Shown: positions 23,080-36,200 of the stretch, piece after piece
Layout: each line of letters opens with the position of its first letter
Numbering within the stretch: position 1 is the stretch's first letter
Origin: Membranipora membranacea
Lineage: Eukaryota > Bryozoa > Gymnolaemata > Cheilostomatida > Membraniporidae
Direction of reading: 5' to 3'
Length of the DNA: 64,000 nucleotides
Assembly: GCA_914767715.1 (NCBI GenBank)
Contig: OU612065.1
Location: 36,580,001-36,644,000, forward strand
Translations under genes and position numbers: made by a program
The notes under the pieces: generated by a model
Database searches by the model: none
Told to the model about the DNA's origin: nothing
Seen by the model: only the letters and a program-made list of their open reading frames with translations

Positions 23080-24167
23080 CTAGTGGTAGACCAAAGTGCT
23101 TTCTCACAATAAGAATAAGATTGTACACAAATTTAATACATTTCATCCATCTGTTTTTCATTGAATCCTCACTATCCACCCATCAGAACTGTGTTAATAA
23201 TATTTGTAAAGTAGGACTATTTGTGAATTGAACTACTGCAATTCTTATCGTTTGGCTTTGGTGGGGTGGTGAGAAAAGGATCACAGCTTCATTATAACAT
23301 AAGTATATCTCAGTTATCTGTACGGTATGTATGTCTGTTGTATACAGCAGTTTTGTGGTGGATATTTAAATTGCATAAATGTTTGTGATCAAGTGCTGAC
23401 CATATAGCAGACAAATAAATTCTTTGCCCATCTTTTGTATAAAAATACAAAAGAGGATCAAGCCATCAAAATTAGAGGCCTACTAGATTACATTGCTTGC
23501 CTCACTCAACTTGCTGTCACAGCGTGCTTTAACAGCATGTATAGTGAGCCAAGACAGTGCTCTTATTGCGCATACAAGCCCAAAAACTTTTGATCATTTT
23601 GGTAACAAATTGGAGAGAGGACAACGCATACAAAAATAACGTGTCCATTGGCCACTCAGAGAATATTTTCCCTTTTAAGTTTCAATCTTTTTCCAACAGC
23701 GCATGTTGATACCAGGTTGTCTGATATGTTGATTAGAATATCATTGGGCATCACCTTAACATCAGGTTGAGCGGTTAGTATTGACAGCAGTTGATGTCAG
23801 CCCAATGAACATGAAACTTTTTCTCCTGTGTACCATATAGCCGGCAAACATGGGAACATAGATATGCTTGGAAAAAAAACATTGAAGACAGACATCAGAC
23901 AGCGCTTATCACCGACTCAGTTCATACCCAAATTAGTAAGTCTGGAATGACCGTGTCCGCAAGAAATTAAAATTCTAGTTAGGAATTTGTTGAGTTCATT
24001 TAGATGTATGTCAAGGTTTTGTGTTACCCTTGTCTTCGTTAGTCACTGTAACACAAAAGAGTCAAAGTCGCAGAGTTATTCATAAATGAAAATATGCATA
24101 ATCATAACAATGTCCACTTCATCTTTAAGATGCTGGTTACAACAGATCAGCCTTAGCTGACCATATC
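23080..24167. other. Intergenic, nothing recognised
   Basis: About 1.1 kb between the foldback element and the first coding exon of the LRR-Roc-COR-caspase gene. It should contain that gene's promoter and 5' UTR. I saw no clear TATA box, tRNA or coding exon. The short open frames here have no recognisable content. Confidence 0.4.
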
Positions 24168-24282
24168 ATGGATCCTCCACCAAAAGACTCTGCTAAGAGA
24201 AGAAGACTTAACCCACAAGGGACAGAAGAAAATGAGGAAGCTCAGGCTACAGGAATGGGTCAACCTGCTATTGATATGCAGA
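24168..24282 (+). CDS. Exon 1: start codon and basic N-terminus
   Basis: Begins MDPPPKDSAKRRRLNPQ and ends ATGCAGA before GTAAGT, leaving one base. The KRRRL cluster resembles a nuclear localisation signal. ATG 24168 is the first in-frame Met that keeps phase with exon 2 (A plus AG gives Lys). An untranslated upstream exon is possible. Confidence 0.7.
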
Positions 24283-27200
24283 GTAAGTTTTGGTTTATTC
24301 ACAATGCAAAGACCCTAATTATAAAGATTATAATACTTTTCAGTGGATTCAACCATTTACTCTTTTATCCACAGCGCTAAGACGCTTAACAAGTTTCTCT
24401 TCTGAGTAAACATCATGCCTACTCCATATATCATATCACTAATTTCAATTGCACCTGGACGGAACCTGAAGAAGAAATGAAATACTCCCTAATAGGACAT
24501 CACATTTCGTTGTTTTCCTCTCTTCACAAACAAGAAGACAGCCCTAGTTATTGCCAAAGCATGCGAATGTTTTAGTAGTGTAGTGTAGTGTTAGGCCACA
24601 CCGGGTGTCACATTGTCAAGGCTCTCAGGCTCTCCGCTATAATAACTCCTCTCATCGTGTAAACTTCCTATGGATACAATATTGCACAACCGATCAACCA
24701 TTTCCCTGTTTCTATATGAGATAACACTGATATTATTTGACACAAACTCTTTTCTGTTTTAATGTTGATTGAAGGAAAAAAAAACATTTTGTGCCACTGA
24801 TTTTTCACCATAACTTACAACCTTGTTCTAGAACACAATATATTAAGTGACGACCAAACTGCTGTTGATATTTATCAAATGTGAAGATATCGGGTCAAAA
24901 AAATTAAATAGTTAAGGTAGCCCTATCAGTTTTGTGAGCTCGTTTCTAACCATAACATCATATCAATAGTTTTATTATCCAGAATATTTCCTATATGATT
25001 GGCTGGTCAGCTTAGGTGTGGTGAATATACCCCAATTTCGTTTATATTCTATTCATATGCTATTGCTGAAACTTCTTTGGTGCTAACATCAACCAAACTA
25101 GGTGGTACGTTATGATGATTCAGACAAGTTATCAATCTTAAAATTTTAGGGAAAATATGTAACATCTTATAATCAGAGAACTTCTCTATTTTTTCTATAT
25201 TGATGTTCACAGAGTATTATAGAATCTGGTATCGAGATGACAGTGAACCAGATATAGACAAGATACCTTATAGACCGGAGTACAGGAGATTTACACTAGA
25301 AGAGCTTATATCAGCTACACAGGATCTCACTGTGACTCATATGTCTATCTGTGGAGATATAGCACCAGAACTCAGTCAGATAGCACCCCATCTAAAAGTG
25401 CTGAAGATAGAGGATATAACTGATGATGTAAAGTTAGAGAAGTAAGTAGATTAAAATCTATATAACAGACTGTATTGTGACCTCATACAGTACACAACGT
25501 TAGTTATTCTCATTATGACTGATAAATGTGATTTAGGTGCCCAGGTACTCAGGTGCAGTCCTTGTGATATTGTGCCATTATTTGTCCTTGGCTCATTTAA
25601 TTGAAGGTTTACACAATGGGCAATATCTAAATAATGTTCAATGTGCAAGGGGCAATATTCTTATTATGTCCTTCGACATACATACATTCGGACAACTCTT
25701 ATTTTATTCCGAATCCACAACTATTGCAATATATATTTGAGTTGTCCTCTTTTTCCAAATGGATTTACCCTGGCTGTCCCCCCTCCCCATCCGCCCACCC
25801 CCAACAGCCTGCCAAGGCTACCCATTGTGGAACAGAAAGATTATGGGAGAGTAATTTCTAACTCTTATTGGACTGGATAATTACATTTTAGCAATAATTA
25901 ATTGTTTTAAATCTCCAACATGTTCATAACGAGGGATCAGTTCTCAACTACAGTAGTGTATAAAACATTATTTTAGTTCAGTAAAATCTCATTTGATGTA
26001 AATCATGTAATAATCCGTGGGCTGAACAATTTTGTTTTGGTTATAACTAATTCTTATTGGACAGCATTACAACTCTAATAAATAAATTTAGAGATAGGAG
26101 AACTCACAAGTCTTAAGAAGCTAAATGTGTCTAAATGTTGCCTCACTCACCTGCCTAACAGGTACATAAACATTACGATTTCATGATTCCCAATATTAGT
26201 TCTTACATCAATGTCTCCATTGGTGATCAAATCACTCTAAATGTGATTTCAGATCTGTCAAAGGTAGTTTACAATATTGGTAGGTATAAAACCATGTAAA
26301 AACCTTTCTGTCTTAATACTTGGCATCCTGTTTGAGTTTCTGATAAAAGAGTAGCACTGGTACAGAATATGAGTATCATATTCTGATAAAATTGTAAGCA
26401 GTATTTTCATTCCTATTACACATTAAAAATTCGGCATAGGAAAAATAGGGAGCAGTTTCTCTATATTACCCTGGGTAAAGCAGTATAACTTTGTCCTGAG
26501 CCTTCTATAGATATAATGAGTGCTCTAATGCCACTATAGGTCAGTAGCTAAAATATGTACAATTAAATACTCAAAATGCTCCACTAAACGAGATAAAGCT
26601 GACAGTCCAACTCTAGAATTAAATGGTGTGGAAATAGATTGTTGTGACAATGTTAAATATTTGTACTCTTTGATAACAAATTACGTTTAAAAAAATCATG
26701 TTAATAATGTTGTAACAAAATCTTTGTTAGTTTGACCAAGGAGTAGTCCTTGGTTGGACTTTTTGATTCTTCCTTCTTATTCCATGTGATTCCCTTATCA
26801 TTTGGCATGTCATACTGTTTGAAAAGCTACTTCTTTCTTAGTCTTAGCTCATGGGCCCCTGGGACTTACATGCCTTACTTTACCAATGTCCAGTATCAAC
26901 CGCGTTTTTTTTTGGGGTGGTTGATACTTGACATTGGCAAAATGAGGCATGTAAGTCCCAGGGGCCCATGGCTTAGCTAGTAGAGATTACCTGGAGTAAG
27001 TAGATTTTTTTAAATTCAGTATTGTGATCTACAGGCATCGACACACAGACATCAATTTAGTCTATTAGTCGTGTTGAGATCACATGATCAGAGTACGTGT
27101 ACCAGCAACCTTTTTCTCACAGCTTTTACAGTCGGTGATGGATACCAATCAGTTAATCAAAACTCCATGCTACAACCAGTTGTGGAATGAATAGATGATG

Positions 27201-30200
27201 AATAAATAGCATTGAAAGTAGAATGTTTATTATTTTGATGAGGAGTGCTGATACCACCACAATATAGAAAACATAGCCTTTATTCTTGACAGACAGGTTT
27301 CTGGGAGATTATGAAGTAAAAACATCTATCAATCATCATTCTATCTCCTTGTTACAGTATGAGAACACTAACCAGCATAGAGGAAGTGAATATATCTGAT
27401 TATAAGCTGGAATCCTTACCAGACTGGATTGGAGAACTCACGAGTCTTAAGAAGCTAGATGTGTCTCAGTGTTGCCTCACTCACCTACCTAACAGGTATG
27501 TGAACACTATGATTCCATTATTCTCAATAAAAGTTTTTACTTCAGTATCTTTATTAGTGACTCTAAAAGCACTCTTAGATCACTCATCTTAGATCACTCA
27601 TCTTGTACTTTTAAAACAATATTAGCTTCAATTAGCATGCCTGAAACCCAGCAACAATATGATAACAGGATATGATATTAACTCATGACTTCTTGAGCGT
27701 GGAGAATTTTACAGATATACATTGATTAAAGGGATAATACACTTCTGATCTCTGTTTGGCAGCCAATGGAGCACAGAAAAATGTATGTACATACAAAAAC
27801 TCCTTATTTGTAATTCAAAACCCCTTGTTCTGCTCAAATGTGCATTCTAAATTGTAGTTGTGCATCTCCAACAAGAAATAAGACAACTAACAGAATTGCT
27901 TGTGATCTGAAAAAAGCCGATTTTGTGAGCAGTTGTGTGCTCCTACCTCTTGGTTAGTGTTTCAATTGTCTAGATACTCAAAGTGCGCATGTGCAACAAG
28001 GATGACCTTTTGACTTTAGCTTGTTATTTTCTAACAGCCCAGCTTAACACTTTTATTACCATAACCGGATATGGTAATAAATGTGTTAAGCTGGGCTGTT
28101 AGAAAATAACAAGCTAAAGTCAAAAGGTCATCCTTATTGCACATGCGCACTTTGAGTATCTGGACAATTGAAACACTAACCAAGAGGTAGGAGCACACAA
28201 CTGCTCACAAAATCAGCTTTTTTCAGATCACAAGCAATTCTGTTAGTTGTCTTATTTCTTGTTGGAGATGCACAACTACTATTTAGAATGCACATTTGAG
28301 CAGAACAAGGGGTTTTGAATTACAAATAAGGAGTTTTTGTATGTACTTACATTTTTCTGTGCTCCATTGGCTGCCAAACAGAGATCAGAAGTGTATTATC
28401 CCTTTAATGTAATATAGCTACATAATATTTGCGGTTTTAGTTTCTGCATGGTGGTATTCATCAGTGGTAGCAGTTGATTTTTTTTTAAAATTTGGATATC
28501 AATTTAAAAGTCACTAACATAACAGAAGCAACATTGTTGCAAATAAATAGTCTGGTTGCAGTGTACTGGGAAAATAACAAGCTCTATTAAATACACCCAA
28601 AATTGATTTGAGAAACTAAGAGACACTTTGTGATCAAGATACACTGATATCTAAAACTGGTAATATTCACAAGTCGAGAGAACATAACAAATAAGTATTA
28701 AGTGTGCGATAGTGTCGCAACATATATCTCAAACATGTTAACCTATTTTTGGCCGTAATGCCTTGTAAGTATATCATTTGATCCCAGAGGTTTATCCCTG
28801 AAATTGTTTGTGATGCGTTCATAATAGTCTGAACTCTGTCAACTTTAAGTATGAGCAAGGATTCAAACTGTTCCCGACAAGATTTCCAATTTCAATGCTG
28901 TATCTTAGTTTCAATCTGTGAGAAATTGAGCTTCAGTTATAATGAGTAAGAAGCAATTTGTAAGCCCACTTTTAAAAGACCCAGTGAGTGGGCTTGGGGT
29001 TGCAAGTTAACATGTTGGAAGCAGTATAACCTTGTCCTGAGCCTTCTATAATATAACGAGTGTTCTAATGCCACTATAGGTCGTAGCTAAAATATGTAGG
29101 TAAATACTCAAAATGCTCCACTAAGCGAGATAAACCTGACAGTCCAACTCTAGAATTAAATGGTGTGGAAATAGATTGTTGTGACAATGTTAAATATTTG
29201 GGAGTACTCTTTGATAACAAATTACGTTTCAAAAATCATGTCAATAATGTTGCATTCATAAATAGTCCGAACTCTGTCATATATAAATATGAGCAAACTG
29301 TTCCCATAGAGAAGATTTCCAATTTCAATGTTGTATTTTGGTTTCAATCTGTGAGAAATTCTGCTGAACTCATGATGAGTCGGAAGCAATTTGTATGCCC
29401 ACTTTAAAAGACCCAGTGAGGGGGCTTTGGGATGCAAGTTAACATCTAGAGATTGAGTCCACCACATTTGAGAACATAGTTATTCACTTATAAGTCAGGC
29501 AAGGCAGTAGCGTAAATGTGTGGTCGATTTCATTGCTCAGAAATGATCTATCCCCTTGAGTTAAACCTGCCAATCCATCCTAGGTTGCCGATGGTCTTAT
29601 GCATAAATTTTCTTTCTGGGGGAACCTACCAGTTGTGTTGGTCTTTGGGACGGGTGTTAGCATAAATTAATTTTTTTTTGTGCTTTTACCTCAGTTTGAA
29701 ACTAACAAAAAAATTATCCTTTAATAATCAATTGCACTCAGATATGATGGTGATAAAATATTCACCTCAAAATAGACTAAAAATGAATGCAGTCAACATC
29801 AAATAACTTGTAACTTGATGTATTAGACATGAATTTTTTTTTTTACAAAATTGATATTTCTTATAATTGAGATTACTTACAAATTTAGCAGTAGGAAACC
29901 AGATAATATACACGTCGGATCATATATTATACTTATAATCTTATACTTGTGTATTAAAGAGCATAAACCATCTTATCCTCACCTATTTACTCTCCTTGTT
30001 GCAGCATGAGAACACTAACCAGTATAGAGGAAGTGAATATATCTGGGAATGAGGAACTGATATCCTTACCAGACTCGATTGGAGAACTCAAGAATCTTAA
30101 GAAGCTATATGTGTCTGATTGTGGCCTCACTCACCTGCCTGACAGGTAAGAAAAGAGACATTACCTGATGGTATCGGGGGGGGGGTTGGGGTTTACTCAA

Positions 30201-33200
30201 GAGTCTCAGAGAGATATCTATAGTTGAGTGTCCTATCAGACACCTACCTGAGAGGTAATTATATACTGAGTCACTCAGGACTATGATGACTGTATGTGGA
30301 TATTCTTAGTTCAGATCAGCATACTTTTCTACACACAAATCCCTGTCTTTGTAATCTGATAGAGTTTATGTTGAGGCTGGGCAACATCGAAAGATATCTT
30401 TACCTCAATCCAGGATAATAGAATTTACCAATTGCTGTTCAAATACTGACTAGTCAAAATAAGTTGGAAGTATATTTAATAATAATATTGATTGCACTGA
30501 TTGTTAGATTATTGGCAAAATTTTAAATCTAACCTTATCTGGAAGATTTCAAGAATCAAAACTTGGTAATTTTTCAATCCCAGACGTCGAACATGCCTCT
30601 TCCGCACCCTCCCATGTGCCAAGCACTTGCTGCCCTAAATAACTGCCAAGTTGTCTAGAACCCCAACAAAATCTAGTATTTAGTATCTAGTATGAATGGT
30701 ACATTTCACATCCATGACACAATAACCATATAAAACCAAGGAGTCCTTTCTCCTCTTCCCTATTGCATTTTATTGTCGAGCTTCCCTTCACTCAATCCTG
30801 CTTTGCGAATTCATTGTGTCACTACTGGGATTTTAACCAGTAATCTGCTAACCATTTACTATTACTCCATATGGGCATTCATATTAATAATACCATTTTT
30901 AACCCTGTTTTTGCATGCAAGGCAACTTCATTATTTTTAGCAGAGTACTTGTACCAGCAATCTTTTTCTCTCAACTTTTACAATTAGTGATAGATACCAA
31001 TCAGTCAATCAAAACTCCACGCTGCAACCAGCTGTGTAATGAATAGATGATGAATAAATAGCATTGAAAATAGAATATTAATTAGTTTGATTAGAAGTGC
31101 TGATACTACCACAATATAGAAAACATAGCCTTTATTCTTGACAGACAGGTTTCTGGGAGATTATGAAGTAAAAACATCTATCAATCATCATTCTATCTCC
31201 TTGTTACAGTATGAGAACACTAACCAGCATAGAGGAAGTGAATATATCTGATAATAAGCTGGAATCCTTACCAGACTGGATTGGAGAACTCACGGGTCTT
31301 AAGAAGCTAGATGTGTCTCAGTGTGGCCTCACTCACCTACCTAACAGGTATGTGAACACTATGATTCCATTATTCTCAATAAAAGTTTTTACTTCAGTAT
31401 CTTTATTAGTGACTCTAAATGCAATTTTAGATCACTCATCTTGTACTTTTAATACAATATTGGCTTCAATTAGCATGCCTGAAACCCAGCAACAATATGA
31501 TAATAGGATATGATATTAACTAATGACTTCTTGAGCGTGGAGAATTTTACAGATATACATTGATTATTGTAGAATGGGTTTAAAATACGCTGTAATATTT
31601 AACGTTTTTGTGCCAAAAATGGTTCTTAAAATTTTAACGAAAATACTATTCAACTATTGACTTGGCTTCATCAATTAATTTTTACTATTGACCTGACCTC
31701 AACAATTTATTTCTACTAGGTTTTCATATTGCTAGATAAGTACAAGCACAAAACAGCTGCTGCTTACAAAAATTATGTGCTCATGTCAGGAGGGTAGACA
31801 ACTCCAATCATAATATACCAGTGAGAGAGCAAGCAACTCCCTGACATTAAATAAATGTTGTCAAGAATGATTATATTATTGATTTTTTATTAGTTTTTAT
31901 TTTTACTATTCTATTGAGGTCGTTAATATCGTTAACAGGTATAGCGTTAATGAAACCCATTCTACAGTAAAGTAATAGTAGTAGCTACATAATATTTGCG
32001 GTTTTCGTTTTTGCTGGGTAGTATTCATCAGTATTCATCAGTGGTAGCAGTTAATTTTTTTTTAAAATTTGGATATGAATTAAAAAGTCACTAACATAAC
32101 AGAAGCAACATTGTTGCAAATCTATAGTCTGGTTGTAGTGTACTGGGGAAAATCACAAGCTTGATCAAATACACCAAATATTAATTTGAGTAAATAAGTA
32201 ATTTTATCAAGTTGAGAGAACATAACGAATAACTAATAATTAATTGTGCGAAAGTGCAGGGACATATATCTCAAACATGTTAACCATTTTTGGCCATAGT
32301 GCCTTGTCAGTATATCATTGATCCCAGAGCTTTATCCCTGAAATTGTTTGTGATGCAATGGCCTGCAATCATATATAGTCTGAACTCTGTCAACTTTAAG
32401 TATGAGCAAGGATTCAAACTGTTCCCACAGACAAGATTTCCAATTTCAATGCTGTATCTTAGTTTCAATCTGTGAGAAATTCAGCTTCAGTTATAATGAG
32501 TAAGAAGCAATTTGTATGCCCACTTTTAAAAGACCCAGTGAGGGGGCTTTGGGATGCAAGTTAACATCCAGAGATCGAGTCCACTACATTTGAGAACATA
32601 GTTATTTACTTATAAGTCAGGCAAGGCAGTAGAGAAATGTGTGGTCGATTTCATTGCTCAGAAATTACCTATCCCCTTGAGTTAATCCTGCCAATCCGAG
32701 GGTGTGGATGGTCTTATGCTTAAATTTTCTTTCTGGTGGAAACTACCAGTTGTGTTGGTCTTTGGGACGGGGCGTTAGCATAAATTTATGTCTTTGTGCG
32801 CTTTTACCCCAGTTTGAAACTGTAACAATTTTTACAAAAAAATTATCCTTTAATAATCAATTGCACTCAGAAATGATGGTGGTGAAATATCCACCTCAAA
32901 ATAGACAAAAAATGAACGCGGTCAACATCAAATTACTCGTAACTTAATGTATTAGATATGAATTATAATTTTTTTTCTTACAAAATTTCCCAAAATTTAT
33001 ACTTCTTATAATTGAGATTACTTACAAATTTAGCAGTAGGAAACCAGATAATACACACATCGGATCATATATACTTATAAACTTATATTTGTGTATAAGA
33101 GAGCATAAAACATCTTAACCTCACTTAGTCATTCTTCTTGTTGCAGCATGAGAACACTAATCAGCATAGAGGAAATGGATATATCCTTGAATTATAAACT

Positions 33201-36200
33201 GATATCCTCACTAGACTGGATTGGAGAACTCACGAGTCTTAAGAAGCTGAATGTGTCTTTTTGTGGCCTCACTCGCCTGCCTCACAGGTACATATACATT
33301 ATGATTCCATTATTCTCAATTATAGTTTTTACTTCAGTATCTTTATTAGTGACTCTAAATGCAATTTTAGATCACTCATCTTGTACTTTTAATACAATAT
33401 TGGCTTCAATTAGCATGCCTGAAACCCAGCAACAATATGATAATAGGATATGATATTAACTAATGACTTCTTGAGCGTGGAGAATTTTACAGATATACAT
33501 TGATTATTGTAGAATGGGTTTAAAATACGCTGTAATATTTAACGTTTTTGTGCCAAAAATGGTTCTTAAAATTTTAACGAAAATGTAATTCAACTATTGA
33601 CTTGGCTTCATCAATTAATTTTTACTATTGACCTGACCTCAACAATTTATTTCTACTAGGTTTTCATATTGCTAGATAAGTACAAGCACAAAACAGCTGC
33701 TGCTTACAAAAATTATGTGCTCTCGTCAGGAGGGTAGACAACTCAAATCATAATATACTAGTGAGAGAGCAAGCAACTCCCTGACATTAAATAAATGTTG
33801 TCAAGAATGATTATATTATTGATTTTTTATTGGTTTTTATTATAACTATTCTATTGAGGTCGTTAATATCGTTAACAGATATATCGTTAATGAAACCCAT
33901 TCTACAGTAATGTAATCATAGTAGCTACATAATATTTGCGGTTTTTGTTTCTGCTGGGTAGTATTCATCAGTGGTAGCAGTTGATTTTTTTTTTAAATTT
34001 GGATATGAATTAAAAAGTCACTAACATAACAGAAGCAACATTGTTGCAAATCTAACATCTGGTTGTAGTGTACTGGGGAAAATCACAAGCTTGATCAAAT
34101 ACACCAAATATTAATTTGAGTAAATAAGTAATTTTATCAAGTTGAGAGAACATAACGAATAACTATGAATTAAGTGTGGGAAAGTGCAGCGACATATATC
34201 TCAAACATGTTAACCATTTTTGGCCATAGTGCCTTGTCAGTATATCATTGATCCCTGAAATTGTTTGTGATGCAATGGCCTGCATTCATAAATAGTCTGA
34301 ACTCTGTCAACTTTAAGTATGAGCAAGGATTCAAACTGTTCCCACAGACAAGATTTCCAATTTCAATGCTGTATCTTAGTTTCAATCTGTGAGAAATTGA
34401 GCTTCAGTTATAATGAGTAAGAAGTAATTTGTATGCCCACTTTTAAAAGACCCAGTGAGGGGGCTTGGGGATGCAAGTTAACATCCAGAGATCGAGTCCA
34501 CTACATTTGAGAACATAGTTATTTACTTATAAGTCAGGCAAGGCAGTAGAGTAATGTGTGGTCGATGTCATTGCTCAGAAATTATCTATCCCCTTGAGAT
34601 AAACCTGCCAATCCATCCTAGGTTGCCGATGGTCTTATGCATAAATTTTCTATCTATCCCCTTGAGTTAATCCTGCGAATCCGAGGGTGTGGATGGTCTT
34701 ATGCTTAAATTTTCTTTCTGGTGGAAACTACCAGTTGTGTTGTTCTTTGGGACGGGTGTTAGCATAAATTTTTTTTTGTGCTTTTACCCCAGTTTGAAAC
34801 TGTAACAAAAAAAATTATCCTTTAGTAATCAATTGCACTCAGAAATGATGGTGGTGAAATATTCACCTCAAAATAGACTAAAAATGAATGCAGTCAACAT
34901 CAAATTACTCGGAACTTGATGTATTAGATATGAATTATGATTTTTTTTTTACAAAATTTCCCAAAATTGATATTTCTTATAAATGAGATTACTTACAAAT
35001 TTAGCAGTAGGAAACCAGATAATATACACATCGGATTATATTATATACTTATAAACTTATATTTGTGTATAAGAGAGCATAAAACATCTTAACCTCACTT
35101 AGTTATTCTTCTTGTTGCAGTATGAGAACACTAACCAGCATAGAGGAAATTGATATATCTGGGAATGAGGAACTGATATCCTTACCAGACTGGATTGGAG
35201 AACTCACGAGTCTTAAGAAGCTAGATGTGTCTCAGTGTGGCCTCACTCACCTGCCTCACAGGTATGTGAACACTATGATTACATTATTCTAAATAATAGT
35301 TTTTACTTCAGTGACTTTTGGATATAAATTAAAAAGTCACTAACATAACAGAAGCAACATTGTTGCAAATAAATAGTCTGGTTGTAGTGTACTGGGAAAA
35401 TAACAAGCTTATTAAATACACCCAAAATTGATTTGAGAAACTAAGAGACACTTTGTGATCAAGATACTCTGATATCATAAACTGGTAATATTCACAAGTC
35501 GAGAGAACTTAACAAATAAGTATTGAGTGTGCGATAGTGTCGCAACATATATCTCAAACATGTTAACCTCTTTTTGGCCGTAGTGCCTTGTAAGTATATC
35601 ATCTGATCCCAGAGGTTTATCCCTGAAATGGTTTGTGATGCATTCATAATAGTAATAATAGTCATAGTCATAGTCATAATAGTCATAATGTATTCATTAG
35701 TGATCAAATCACTCTAAATGTGGTTTCAGATCTGTCAAATAATATGTTTTTAATATCATTTAAAACTTTGATGCTGTTAGGTATAAAACTATGTAAAAAC
35801 CTTTCTGTCTTAATACCTGGCATCCTGTTTGAGTTTCCGATAAAAGAGTAGCACTGGTTCAGAATATGAGTATCATATTCTGATAAAATTGTAAGCAGTA
35901 TTTTCATTCCTATTACACATTAAAAATTCGGCATAGGAAAAGTAGGGAGCAGTTTCTCTATATTACCCTGGGTAAAGCAGTATAACCTTGTCCTGAGCCT
36001 TCTATAGATATAATGACTGTTCTAATGCCACTATAGGTCAGTAGCTAAAATATGTACAATTAAATACTCAAAATGCTCCACTAAACGAGATAAACCTGAC
36101 AGTCCAACTCTAGAATTAAATGGTGTGGAAATAGATTGTTGTGACAATGTTAAATATTTGGGAGTACTCTTTGATAACAAATTACGTTTCAAAAATCATG

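Noticed and set aside
29165-29407. Small plus-strand gene candidate
   Set aside because: Its sequence (KYLGVLFDNKLRF) is a LINE reverse-transcriptase tail fragment repeated elsewhere in the array.
31211-31513. 100-codon open frame starting in an LRR cassette
   Set aside because: Past 31347 it is intron read-through; the GTATGT donor and sister units show the exon ends there.
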